Shown: positions 53,841 through 61,941, counted from the stretch's first letter. The stretch: 64,000 nt of DNA from DASZUK01 sp963745595 (GCA_963745595.1 CAVUYB010000005.1:1-64000); one strand, 5' to 3'. Notes: generated by a model from the letters alone, not told the origin. Program-made: numbers and translations.

Positions 53841-54986
53841 CTACCGTCCGTCAGTTGACGTCCGTGGCCAACGGCTCATCAAGAGGTGCTTGGTTACCAG
53901 CGCGCCGGACCGGACGATCCGTCCCACGACCACTAGGACCGAGAACACGTAGCGCTCCGAACGGCCCATGGCCTCGGCGCTGCCGTCGACGTCCACCGGG
54001 TCCCCACGCAGGCCGACACGCCGCCGGAGCAGCCGGCGAGCGGCCCGGTAGAGATGGGCCACGTGTGGGGCGGCACCGGCAGCGAGCCTGGCGATCGGGC
54101 CGTCGAGCTGGGCGGCGTGGTCCAGCCGGTGCTGGACATCTTCGGCAGTGGACTCCTTCGCCGCCAGGAGGTAGACCGCCCGGACGCTCCCCTGCTTGGC
54201 GGCCCGTTCGAGCCATCGCCGTGACTCGGCCGGGTCGCGGTCGTGCGTCTCGGCGATGGCGGCCAGCTGGATCATGGCCGCAGGAAGCCCCTCTTCGGCC
54301 GCCTTGTGGAGCAGCGACCTGACTTCCTCCACCCGTTCGGGGGCGGTCCAGAGCCCCCAATGATCCCAGCGTGAGAGCTGCCGGGCAAGCAGGAGCTGGG
54401 CGTAGGGATCGCCGAGGTCTGCCGACCTCTCGAGCATTGAGACCGCCTTCTTGTGGGCTTTCGTGGGTAGATCGAAGGCCACCTCGAACGGATCGAGCAG
54501 CACTGCCAGCCAGTACATGGCCCGTGGGTCGTCGACGGCGGCCGCCCGCTCGTACCAGTGGATGGCCGTACGGCGGTCGCCACGACACCTCGCCTGGCCG
54601 GCCAGCCACCGCATTGACGGCACGTGGCCGGCGGTGGCGGCCCGCTCCCGCCAGACAGCCGACGCCGACGGGTCCGACTCCCGGTAGAGCCAGGCAAGAT
54701 CCGACATGGCCTTCGCCGACCCCAGCTCGGTCGCTCTCAGCCACCAGCGTTCGGCTTCTTCGGACTCCGTTGTTGCCAGGCGGCTTCCGAGATTGGTCAT
54801 CGAGACCAGGTGGCCCAGCTCGGCGGCCCGAGTGTCCCAGTAGACGGCCCGTTCGGGATCTACATCACCGAGGACATAGGCCAGCCGGCACATGGCCTCG
54901 ACGTCGCCGGCTTCGGCCAGCTCTTCGTCGCTCCAGTGGTCCCCACCGGTCCCCCGGTCGGGGCCGTCGTCTAACGGACCCCCCAT
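53841..54986 (-). CDS. Sel1-like tetratricopeptide repeat protein
   Basis: A 381-aa protein of Sel1-type repeats, e.g. 'AERWWLRATELGSAKAMSDL', 'RTAIHWYERAAAVDDPRAMY', 'LLHKAAEEGLPAAMIQLAAI' and 'SRRWLERAAKQGSVRAVYLL'. The C-terminal ~90 residues leave the repeat pattern and include one hydrophobic segment ('YVFSVLVVVGRIVR'). ATG 54986 has ggggaggag upstream. Sel1 proteins act as adaptors. In islands some serve in signalling or defence. Its partner is unknown. Confidence 0.85.
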   Translation of the reverse strand: MGGPLDDGPDRGTGGDHWSDEELAEAGDVEAMCRLAYVLGDVDPERAVYWDTRAAELGHLVSMTNLGSRLATTESEEAERWWLRATELGSAKAMSDLAWLYRESDPSASAVWRERAATAGHVPSMRWLAGQARCRGDRRTAIHWYERAAAVDDPRAMYWLAVLLDPFEVAFDLPTKAHKKAVSMLERSADLGDPYAQLLLARQLSRWDHWGLWTAPERVEEVRSLLHKAAEEGLPAAMIQLAAIAETHDRDPAESRRWLERAAKQGSVRAVYLLAAKESTAEDVQHRLDHAAQLDGPIARLAAGAAPHVAHLYRAARRLLRRRVGLRGDPVDVDGSAEAMGRSERYVFSVLVVVGRIVRSGALVTKHLLMSRWPRTSTDGR

Positions 54987-55088
54987 GATGTTGGCGCTCC
55001 TCCCCGCGCAGTCCGAACCTGACCGTCCCAACCCGGGGCGGTCAGCACCGTCCGACGGGTCGACTGCCAAACGGGTGGGGCATGAGAC

Positions 55089-55131
55089 AGGTTGGCGAAA
55101 CCCTGACAGTTGCAACACCTACCAAACTTCC
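55089..55131 (+). repeat. Second copy of the AACCCTGACAGTTGC hairpin block
   Basis: ggttggcgaaaccctgacag followed by ttgcaacacctaccaaacttcc matches 45495-45550, keeping AACCCTGACAGTTGC and the right arm CCAAACTTCC but lacking the middle arm. It lies between the divergent Sel1 and DUF5131 genes, so it may be a shared regulatory or recombination sequence. Confidence 0.6.
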
Positions 55132-55299
55132 ATGGTGGCAGTCTCCAGGGCGGTAGGGCGAACTGGCAGCGTCGGGGCCCATGTCGAGCCCCAGATCCGC
55201 CGGCGGAGTAGCCAGCCCATAGCTCGGAGATACAGCCAGAGGTTACGGTGTTGGTCGCAAACCACAAGGGTGGAACCAATACCGGAGCTGGTGTGACTC

Positions 55300-56052
55300 G
55301 TGAGCACGAAGACTGGCATCGAGTGGACTGAGGTCACCTGGAACCCGACGACCGGGTGCGATCGAACGTCGCCGGGATGCGATCATTGCTATGCGATGAC
55401 CTTGGCGAAACGTCTCAAGGCTATGGGTCAGGCCAAGTATCAGAACGACGGCAACCCACGGACGAGCGGTCCCGGATTCGGCCTGACCGTGCACAATTCA
55501 GCACTCAGCCTGCCGCTCTCTTGGCCGATTCCCCGCATGGTGTTCGTGAATTCAATGAGCGACCTCTTCCACGACGACGTTCCGTTGGACTTCATTCGGC
55601 GAGTTTTCTCGGTGATCGAGAAGACGCCACAGCACACCTACCAGCTGCTCACGAAGCGGTCACGGCGCCTCCGACGGGTCGCGGGCCAGCTCCCGTGGCC
55701 ACCGAATCTGTGGATGGGGGTCAGCGTCGAGTCGGACCGCTACCTGTTCCGGGCTAACGATTTGCGTCAGGTGCCTGCAGCGATCCGGTTCTTGTCTGTT
55801 GAACCCCTGCTCGGTCCGCTTCCTAACCTCCATTTGGCCGGAATCGACTGGGTAATCACTGGCGGAGAGAGCGGACCGGGTGCTCGGCCGATCCAACTGG
55901 AATGGGTGACCAATATACGTGATGTCTGCAAGGATGCTGGAGTAGCCTTCTTCTTCAAGCAATGGGGCGGTCGGACGCCGAAGGCTGGAGGGCGCGACCT
56001 TGAGGGGCGCACCTGGGATGAACTTCCCGAGGTGGTGCCGGAGGCGATGTGA
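55300..56052 (+). CDS. Phage Gp37/Gp68-family (DUF5131) protein
   Basis: A 250-aa protein beginning 'GIEWTEVTWNPTTGCDRTSP' with a radical-SAM-like three-cysteine cluster (TTGC-x6-C-x2-C, then 'YAMTLAKRLKAMG'), plus 'VFVNSMSDLFHDDVPLDFI', 'TYQLLTKRSRRL' and 'WVITGGESGPGARP'. This family is found in phages and islands, usually next to TcmP, as here (GTGA overlap). Its reaction is not established. Confidence 0.92.
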   Translation: MSTKTGIEWTEVTWNPTTGCDRTSPGCDHCYAMTLAKRLKAMGQAKYQNDGNPRTSGPGFGLTVHNSALSLPLSWPIPRMVFVNSMSDLFHDDVPLDFIRRVFSVIEKTPQHTYQLLTKRSRRLRRVAGQLPWPPNLWMGVSVESDRYLFRANDLRQVPAAIRFLSVEPLLGPLPNLHLAGIDWVITGGESGPGARPIQLEWVTNIRDVCKDAGVAFFFKQWGGRTPKAGGRDLEGRTWDELPEVVPEAM

Positions 56053-57087
56053 CTGAAGGCTGGGGGGGCTGGTGGACCGAGGCGAAGCTAGAGATTCTGC
56101 GGAAGTACCTTCGCGGCCTTTAGTCTCGCATCAACTAGTGCGCGGGCTACCGTCTACCTTGACCTTTTTGCCGGCCTGCCGACCCATACCCGACCCGACA
56201 ACGAAGCTGTCCACGATGGCTCGACGACCATTGCCCTTGCCACTGATCCGGGTTTTACCCGGCTCGTCTTCTGGGATCTCGAACCAACGGCGGCTCAGCT
56301 TCAGTCTGCCCTTCAGACGGCGCGGCCAGGTGATGACCGGTGGACGGTGGTTTCCGGGGACTCGAACGCCACCATCGACACTGGTCTCAGCCATGTTGCC
56401 GATCTGCGATGGGCGCCGACCTTCGCGTTCATCGACCCGAAGGGTCTCGACGTGGCGTGGACGACGCTTGAACGACTTTCCCGTTGGCGGAAGGGCAAGA
56501 CCAAGGTGGAGTTGTGGATCCTCCTGCCAGAACCAGCGATGGAGCGAGTGCTCGGACTGAAGGGGGTCCGAGGTCGCAATACCGCAGAGCAGATGACCTC
56601 GCTCTACGGCTCAGAAGATTGGGTGGCCATCCACGAGCGGCGAAGAGACGGGGAGTACACGCCAGAACAAACGCGGGCCGAGTACGTGAACCTCCTGCGG
56701 TGGCGTCTCCAGAACGGACTTGGCTACAAGATCACGCATCCGCTCACGCTGACCAACGCCACGGGCGCGCCCGTCTACACGATGGTCTTCGCCACGGACC
56801 ACGACGCCGGCGGGACGATCATGCGGGACGTCTACAGCCATGCCCACGTCAACGAGATTCCCCAACTTCGGGGTGTCGCCCTTGCCCGTCGAGAACAGGC
56901 GAGGCGGGATGCCACGGGTATCCAATCCCTCTTCGTCCCGCCGGCCCCATCGGTCGCAGCCGCCGAGTACGTCCACACCGAACCATGGGAACCCCCCGAG
57001 AGACGCACCGAAACCTCGATTCTCGACGAGCTGGATGAGCTTGACGATCTCGATGACTACGGAAAGTTCGATCCCGAGGACTTCTGA
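56049..57087 (+). pseudogene. tcmP: Three-Cys-motif partner protein TcmP, one +1 shift
   Basis: GTG 56049 opens 'GWWTEAKLEILRKYLRG'. The continuation 'FSLASTSARATVYLDLFAGL' lies one base over (extra C near 56118), after which the frame runs to 57087 through 'APTFAFIDPKGLDVAWTTLE', 'WILLPEPAMERVLG' and 'YTMVFATDHDAGGTIM'. The C-terminus is acidic ('LDELDELDDLDDYGKFD'). TcmP proteins have a methyltransferase-like fold and always pair with the three-Cys family. Frame break may be real or a sequence error. Confidence 0.85.
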
Positions 57088-57103
57088 CCGGAGTCAGTGA
57101 TTG

Positions 57104-57116
57104 CTACGTCACGTAG
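57104..57116. promoter_or_regulatory. CTACGTCACGTAG palindrome, same 13-mer as at blaI
   Basis: Exact reverse complement of CTACGTGACGTAG at about 41276-41288. It lies 17 bp after tcmP in the 270-bp right end of the island, with no gene directly downstream. A second BlaI-type site or coincidence. Confidence 0.35.
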
Positions 57117-57153
57117 GAGTTGGCAATCATGCGCCCGGCGGTCAGAAGCATGA

Positions 57154-57193
57154 GGGTGTGCATTGCCCATGCGGTGCACACCCCTGCACACCC
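57154..57193 (+). repeat. Arm-type 9-mers in the island right end
   Basis: GGGTGTGCA (57154, inverse of TGCACACCC) and TGCACACCC at 57175 and 57185 occur about 170 bp from the tRNA core. The same 9-mer marks both left ends. The rest of 57088-57360 holds no gene. Confidence 0.55.
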
Positions 57194-57348
57194 GACTGTG
57201 AACTGGTCGAACGTCGCTCAGGGGTATGGACGGGTGGGCAAGAACCCGGCAATCCGCCGAGAAATCCGAGATTCCCGGAGGACTCGATGCTGCTCTTAAA
57301 TCCCTGGTAGATCAAATCGTCTGGCCACTAAATCATCCCGCACTTTGT

Positions 57349-57369
57349 ATGCAATCGGGGTGGAGGTGA
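57349..57369 (-). other. Putative attachment site at the tRNA-Ala 3' end
   Basis: atgcaatcggggtggaggtga contains the last 9 bases of the tRNA gene and 12 bp beyond it. One mismatch to 53601-53621. The tggaggtga core is also present at 45301. Confidence 0.65.
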
Positions 57370-57433
57370 TGGGATTCGAACCCACGGCCTCAGCATTGCG
57401 AACGCTGCGCTCTGCCAACTGAGCTACACCCCC
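57361..57433 (-). tRNA. tRNA-Ala (anticodon CGC)
   Basis: A 73-nt cloverleaf read leftwards from 57433. The acceptor stem GGGGGTG pairs with CACCTCC, the D-arm contains agctcagttggcagagc, and the anticodon loop TTCGCAA (anticodon CGC) sits on the stem CAGCG/TGCTG. The T-arm is GTGGGTTCGAATCCCAT. No CCA is encoded. It is the integration point of the island on its 3' side. Confidence 0.95.
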
Positions 57434-57567
57434 GAAGGTCCGCCCAGGCTAGTCGACCCGGTGGGCGCAGGAGAAGGCCAGGCAGGATCGGCGTCGCACC
57501 GTCGGACGGGCGACCGTCGGCTTAGACGCGGCAGTGGCGACCGCCGCCCTGAGTCCCGTCGGTCGCC

Positions 57568-58773
57568 TCAGCCCGACCCGAAGTTTGTCGCGTGGAACGC
57601 GTAGACGGTGCCGTCCGAGCCCAGCATCCAGTACCCGCCGGTGGCCATGTCCGTCGCCATGCCGACGATCGGGGCCCCGATTGGCGATCCACCCTCCGAT
57701 CCGTAGAACCCGGCGTCGCCGAACGCGAAGAGCCCGCCGTCGGAGGCGACGAACCAGTAGCCCGAGTCGTCGGTGGTCGGCGTCATTCCGTTGATCGGAC
57801 GGTTGAGCGGGCTGCCGCCCATCGAGCCGTCGAACGGCGCGGTGAAGGCAAAGATCCCCCCGTCGGTGGCGACCTCCCAGTACCCGCCGGTCGCGTCGTC
57901 GGGCGCGATACCGACGACCGGCGCGTCGAGGGCGTGGCCTCCCATGGAGCCGTGGAATCCCGCATCGCCGAACGCGAAGATTCCGCCGTCCGAGGCGACC
58001 AGCCAATAGCCGCCCCCGTCCCGGCTCGGCGCGATGTCCACGACCGGCGCGTCCAGGGGCTGCCCGCCCATCGAGCCGTAGAACCCGGCGTCACCGAACG
58101 CGAACGTGCCCCCGTCGGCGGCGACCAGCCAGTAGCCCTGGCCGTCCGCGGTGGCCACGATGTGATTGATTGGCGCGTTCAGGGGCCGTCCGAACATTGT
58201 GCCCAGTACCGCGGCGTTGCCGTGAGCCGAGACCCGTCCGTGTGTCGTCACCAACCAGTAACCGTTGCCTGTCGGCGTCGGCGCCATTCCGGTGAAGGTT
58301 GTGACCCGTGCTGGTGCCCCGCCGCTGCTGCCGCCACCGGTCGTCGGCGTGGTGGTAGGAGGGGCGGTGGTCGTCGGCAGTGGACTGGTCGAGCCGCTCG
58401 ACGTCGGCTCCCAGCGCAGCCCGTTGTTTGTCTCGCAGACGATCGTCTCGCCGTTGCCCGCGACGCCCGTGGCACCGGCTGTGGCCTGCCGACAGAATTC
58501 GCCAGGCTGGTAGCAAGTGCCCTGATTGCTCAGCGGCGTGCAGGTCGCATCGGCGATCGCATTACCTCTCGCGGCCGGCGTCGTCGTTGTGTTGTTCGAC
58601 AAGTTCGTGGAGGAGATGGCCGGCATGTGCAGCGCGTCCACGACGTCCTGCGTCGGTCCGAGGTCGGTCCGGTGTGGCAGCGTCGCCGCTATCACGGCCA
58701 CCGAACCGACCCCCAGGAGCGCCGCCGCCAGCAAAGCGGCCCGATTTCTTGGCTTCCCGCTCCGGTATGTCAT
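57568..58773 (-). CDS. Secreted protein of 'GYWLVASDGGIFAFGDA' repeats
   Basis: A 401-aa protein with a signal/anchor ('ALLAAALLGVGSVAVIAAT'), a Cys-containing segment ('CTPLSNQGTCYQPGEFCRQA'), a Thr/Pro linker, then five or six ~48-aa repeats ('GYWLVAADGGTFAFGDAGFY', 'GYWLVASDGGIFAFGDAGFH', 'GYWFVASDGGLFAFGDAGFY'). The repeats probably form a beta-propeller. They are abundant in Acidimicrobiia secreted proteins. ATG 58773 follows a G-rich ribosome-binding site. Ligand unknown. Confidence 0.85.
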   Translation of the reverse strand: MTYRSGKPRNRAALLAAALLGVGSVAVIAATLPHRTDLGPTQDVVDALHMPAISSTNLSNNTTTTPAARGNAIADATCTPLSNQGTCYQPGEFCRQATAGATGVAGNGETIVCETNNGLRWEPTSSGSTSPLPTTTAPPTTTPTTGGGSSGGAPARVTTFTGMAPTPTGNGYWLVTTHGRVSAHGNAAVLGTMFGRPLNAPINHIVATADGQGYWLVAADGGTFAFGDAGFYGSMGGQPLDAPVVDIAPSRDGGGYWLVASDGGIFAFGDAGFHGSMGGHALDAPVVGIAPDDATGGYWEVATDGGIFAFTAPFDGSMGGSPLNRPINGMTPTTDDSGYWFVASDGGLFAFGDAGFYGSEGGSPIGAPIVGMATDMATGGYWMLGSDGTVYAFHATNFGSG

Positions 58774-58966
58774 GGTTCCCCCCATAGAAGTTGCGCTGAG
58801 CAAGCAAGAGTCTTAGAAGACTAGTCACCTTCGATGGGTCGGCTGCAAAAAGTAACGACCGGGCGTTGCCCGTGGCGCCGCGTCTACGTGTCCCGGACGC
58901 CGGTCGAAGCGGGAAAGCGGCCAGAGCCTGATTTCGCCGAGCCGTTGGGCCGTGGGCCGTCAGCGT

Positions 58967-59368
58967 TCAGCGAGAACGGGACGACGAGGCGTTCAGGGTG
59001 ATCGCGGCGCGGACGAGCGCCTTGAACGCCGCTTCGTTGATCTTCTCGCCCTCGTGGAAGTCGATGGCCCGCCTGACGTTGCCGTCGAGGCTGGAGTTGA
59101 AGAGGCCGGCCGGGTCTTTCAGCGAGGCACCCTTGGCGAAGGTCACCTTCACGACGCTCTTGTAGGACTCGCCCGTGCAGATCATCCCGTCGTGGTACCA
59201 GACGGGCGTTCCTCGCCACTTCCACTCCTCGACGACCTCGGGATCGGCTTGCTTGATCAGAGCGCGGAGCTTCGAGAGCGTCTCGCGTCGCCAGTCGCCG
59301 AGCTCCTTGATCCTCGCGTCGATCAACTGAGACGGAGACTCGCTCTTCTGCGGCTCGTTCTTCGCCAT
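58967..59368 (-). CDS. DUF1801 (YdhG-like) protein
   Basis: A 133-aa protein with the DUF1801 pattern: 'LRALIKQADPEVVEEWKWRG', 'TPVWYHDGMICTGESYKSVV' and 'KVTFAKGASLKDPAGLFNSS'. These small alpha-beta proteins are common and uncharacterised. ATG 59368 has aaggac upstream. The frame stays open 27 codons further. Confidence 0.85.
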   Translation of the reverse strand: MAKNEPQKSESPSQLIDARIKELGDWRRETLSKLRALIKQADPEVVEEWKWRGTPVWYHDGMICTGESYKSVVKVTFAKGASLKDPAGLFNSSLDGNVRRAIDFHEGEKINEAAFKALVRAAITLNASSSRSR

Positions 59369-59549
59369 GTCGTCCTTGCCCGTCCTTCGGTCGTTTCTGC
59401 GACCGCCAGCCTGCGGCTGGACGTCGGTCGGCGAGCTCGGGCTCGTCAAAGGAAGCCTACGGATGACCCGTAGGCGGTGCCACAGAAAGCGGCCGAGCGG
59501 AGGACGACGGCCGTCGACCGCCGCTGTCGAGGGCCACGTCCTGTTCGAA

Positions 59550-60323
59550 TCAGCGGCTTTGCAGGCGCGCCGTCACGAGCTGTTCCACCTGGGCCCGCAG
59601 GCCGTTGACATCGGCCCCGGTCAAACCGGCGGTCGGCAGCGGCTCGAGGAGCTCGACGACGACCGCCCCTGGTCGAAGGCCGAGGTACGCGCCCGGAGGG
59701 AGCAGGGCGCCGGTGCCATGGATGGCGACCGGGACGACCGACGCCCCGGCGTCGATCGATAGCACGAAGGCGCCCTTCTTGAACGGCAACTGTTCACCGA
59801 CCGGCGCGATGCCGCCCTCGGCGAAGACGGCCAGGCGGAGCGGCTCGCTCCTGTCGCCGCCATTGCCGCTCGACTCGGCCAACGCGGCGAGCTGGCGGTA
59901 CGCGTGCGTGGTGTCGTGGCGGTCGATGGGCTCGGTACCGAAGGCCCGCATGGCGGACGCGAGGAGCGGGACCCTGAACAGCCCGGCCGCCGCCAGGAAC
60001 CGGACTCGGTCGTCGGCGAGCAGCACGGCCGGGATGTCGAGCGGGCTCGAGTGGTTGGCGACGAACACGTACGACGAGCCGTCGTCGAGCCGATCGGTGC
60101 CGACCGCCGAGAACGTGACGCCGCACAGTCGCCCGACCCGGCGAGCGCACCGGACCGCCACCCGCCGACCGAGGCCGGCGGAGAGCCGTTCGAGCACAGC
60201 CACCAACGGGAGAACGCCGACCAGAGCCAGCGCGACGATCAATCGGTTCAACTGCGCCCGAGCCCACGCCGTCGACGGCCGGATCCCTGCCGGCCCCGTC
60301 GCCCCCGCCGGTCCTGCCGTCAC
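59550..60323 (-). CDS. PlsC-type lysophospholipid acyltransferase
   Basis: A 257-aa glycerolipid acyltransferase (LPLAT) with block I 'VANHSSPLDIPAVLL' (NHx4D), block III 'LRLAVFAEGGIAPVGEQLPF' (EGG instead of EGT) and block IV 'ASVVPVAIHGT', plus an N-terminal membrane helix. GTG 60323 overlaps the anti-sigma gene stop by 4 bp, placing it in the sigma operon. Probably a lysophosphatidate or similar acyltransferase. Confidence 0.9.
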   Translation of the reverse strand: MTAGPAGATGPAGIRPSTAWARAQLNRLIVALALVGVLPLVAVLERLSAGLGRRVAVRCARRVGRLCGVTFSAVGTDRLDDGSSYVFVANHSSPLDIPAVLLADDRVRFLAAAGLFRVPLLASAMRAFGTEPIDRHDTTHAYRQLAALAESSGNGGDRSEPLRLAVFAEGGIAPVGEQLPFKKGAFVLSIDAGASVVPVAIHGTGALLPPGAYLGLRPGAVVVELLEPLPTAGLTGADVNGLRAQVEQLVTARLQSR

Positions 60324-61222
60324 GCGTCGAGCGAACCCGACGCGACCGGTCCACGGTCGGGACGGGCGACGCCGCCGGCCGGTTCGACCGTCACCGCCAG
60401 CTGGGTCGGCGAACCCGACGCCATCGTGAAGACGATGTTCGCGGGGCGGCTCCCCATGAGACCGAGCGACACCGGTCGGTCGCCGAACATGGCCCACAGC
60501 TGGTACGTCTGGTCGGCCGGTAGCGCCGGCATCGTCGACGATACGAAGTAGCCACGGCCGTCCGGCACGATCACCACTTCGGCCACCGGCCGACCCGACG
60601 GCGACCGCAACGACACCAGCCGGTGCCCCGGCGTCGTGAGCGCGGCCTGGACCTCGGCGGTCCCGCTCTGGTCGGACAGCGACTGTTGGGCGCTGCCCAA
60701 TTGGTGGTTCGCCTGCACGAGGCTCACCGTCAGGAACGCCAGCAGCGCGGCCACCGCGGCGACGCCAGCGAGAGCGGCCGCCGACCGGCGGCGGGCGGAC
60801 CGCGCCGATCGCTCGCGGCCGTGGCGGGACGGTGGGTGGTCAGAACGGGGACGTTCGAACCGCGGCGTGGGCTGGCCTGCCCCCTCGGGCGGTGCCGGGG
60901 AGGCCGGTGCCGGGTAGGTCACCGTCGGAGGCTCTACGACGCGGGTGAAAGGGACGAGAACGGGGGGGTCGTCGGCGTCGTCCCGCGACCACTCGTCCAT
61001 CCGCTCGGCGATCCGGTCCCACAAGTCCGGGGGGAGGGCGACGACGGTGTTCCCGAGGGCGGCCGCCATCTCCCGGTGGGCGTCGAGCTCCGCCCGGCAC
61101 CGGGGACAGATGGCGACATGGGCCTCGACGGCGGCCGCCTCGTCGGGCTCGAGGGCGTCCAAGGCGTAGACGCCGAGGAGGCTTTCGACGTCCTCGTGGT
61201 GGGGGGCGCTGGTGTCGGTCAT
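60320..61222 (-). CDS. RskA-type membrane anti-sigma factor
   Basis: A 300-aa protein. N-terminal zinc anti-sigma domain ('AVEAHVAICPRCRAELDAHR', HxxxCxxC), a Pro-rich cytosolic linker, one membrane helix ('ALAGVAAVAALLAFLTVSLV') and an extracellular RskA domain ('TYQLWAMFGDRPVSLGLMG'). It should hold the adjacent sigma factor at the membrane until proteolysis. Overlaps the sigma gene by 4 bp. Confidence 0.94.
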   Translation of the reverse strand: MTDTSAPHHEDVESLLGVYALDALEPDEAAAVEAHVAICPRCRAELDAHREMAAALGNTVVALPPDLWDRIAERMDEWSRDDADDPPVLVPFTRVVEPPTVTYPAPASPAPPEGAGQPTPRFERPRSDHPPSRHGRERSARSARRRSAAALAGVAAVAALLAFLTVSLVQANHQLGSAQQSLSDQSGTAEVQAALTTPGHRLVSLRSPSGRPVAEVVIVPDGRGYFVSSTMPALPADQTYQLWAMFGDRPVSLGLMGSRPANIVFTMASGSPTQLAVTVEPAGGVARPDRGPVASGSLDA

Positions 61223-61788
61223 GGTCCCGTCTTCTCGTGGTCGGCGAGCGAGCGACGCATTCGTCGCAGCCCGCTGCGGATACGGCTCTTGACGGTGCCT
61301 TCGGGTTGGTCGAGCAAGACGGCGACCTCGCGGTAGGTGTGGCCCTCGAAGTACGCCAGCTCGATGGCCTGCCGCTCTTCCTCGGTCAGCGAGGCCATCG
61401 CCTGGGCGACCTGATCGGCCAGGGCCAGGTCCTGGACTTCGAGGTCGACGTCGTAGCCGGCCGCGGCCGTCGATCGGGCGTCCCGCTCCTCTCGTCCTCG
61501 CCGGGCCGACCGGGAACGGATGAGGTCCACCGCCCGACTGTGGGCCAGCGTCAGCAGGTACGTCCGCAGCGAACCCCGAGACGGGTCGAACTGATCGGGG
61601 CGGTCCCAGAGCCGCACGAAGACGTCCTGGGTCACGTCCTCCGCCTCGGTTGCATCGCCCATGACTCGCCGGGCCAGGCCCATAACCGCGCCGCCATGGC
61701 GCCGGTAGGCCTCGGCCAGCGCCTCGGCCCGGAACCGCCCAATGGCGACGGCCAGCTGGGCGTCGCTCAGCTCGTGCGTGTCAGTCAT
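61219..61788 (-). CDS. ECF sigma factor (SigK-like)
   Basis: A 189-aa group IV sigma factor with region 2 ('DATEAEDVTQDVFVRLWDRP', 'LRTYLLTLAHSRAVDLIRSR') and region 4 ('LTEEERQAIELAYFEGHTYR', 'VAVLLDQPEGTVKSRIRSGL'). Paired with an RskA-type anti-sigma factor, as mycobacterial SigK is. Candidate autoregulated promoter at 61797-61825. Confidence 0.95.
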   Translation of the reverse strand: MTDTHELSDAQLAVAIGRFRAEALAEAYRRHGGAVMGLARRVMGDATEAEDVTQDVFVRLWDRPDQFDPSRGSLRTYLLTLAHSRAVDLIRSRSARRGREERDARSTAAAGYDVDLEVQDLALADQVAQAMASLTEEERQAIELAYFEGHTYREVAVLLDQPEGTVKSRIRSGLRRMRRSLADHEKTGP

Positions 61789-61796
61789 GCGCGCGG

Positions 61797-61825
61797 TCTA
61801 CGTCGCCGACCGGGGTGCTGGATGA
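61797..61825 (-). promoter_or_regulatory. Candidate ECF promoter for the sigma operon
   Basis: Minus strand TCATCC (61825-61820), 17-bp spacer, CGTAGA (61802-61797). Only 8 bp separate the -10 from the ATG, so the transcript would be nearly leaderless. The -35 resembles the CCATCC of mycobacterial SigK promoters as I recall it. Confidence 0.5.
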
Positions 61826-61882
61826 CGTTTGATCGCCGCCGCGGTGATCGCGCCAGGTTCCGTCATCCGACCGAAAGTTCTG

Positions 61883-61910
61883 TCATCCGGCCGGCGGTCC
61901 GTGGCGAAGA
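61883..61910 (+). promoter_or_regulatory. Candidate ECF promoter for the ferritin-like operon
   Basis: TCATCC (61883-61888), 16-bp spacer, CGAAGA (61905-61910), 31 bp before ATG 61942. Another TCATCC lies at 61863 (direct repeat CGTCATCCG/TGTCATCCG). The same pair of elements faces the sigma gene, suggesting one sigma drives both. Confidence 0.5.
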
Positions 61911-61941
61911 ACTCGTGAAGCACACCCACGAGGAGGCATCG

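Larger units (their letters stand above)
45301..57369. mobile_element. Tandem tRNA-Ala-associated genomic island (two elements)
   Basis: Element 1 spans ~45301-53611 and element 2 ~53612-57369. Both begin with the same ~140-bp left end (copies at 45301 and 53612) and end in atgcaatc(c/g)gggtggaggtga (53601-53621 and 57349-57369). The last copy overlaps the 3' end of the tRNA-Ala gene. Three TGCACACCC-like 9-mers are spaced 13 and 12 bp in both left ends, and more occur in the right end (57154-57193), like integrase arm sites. Cargo is mixed and partly decayed. No integrase was recognised. Confidence 0.65.

Noticed and set aside
45301..57369. Integrase or excisionase gene inside the island
   Set aside because: No frame shows the R-H-R-Y or serine-recombinase signatures; searched by eye on both strands, including broken frames.
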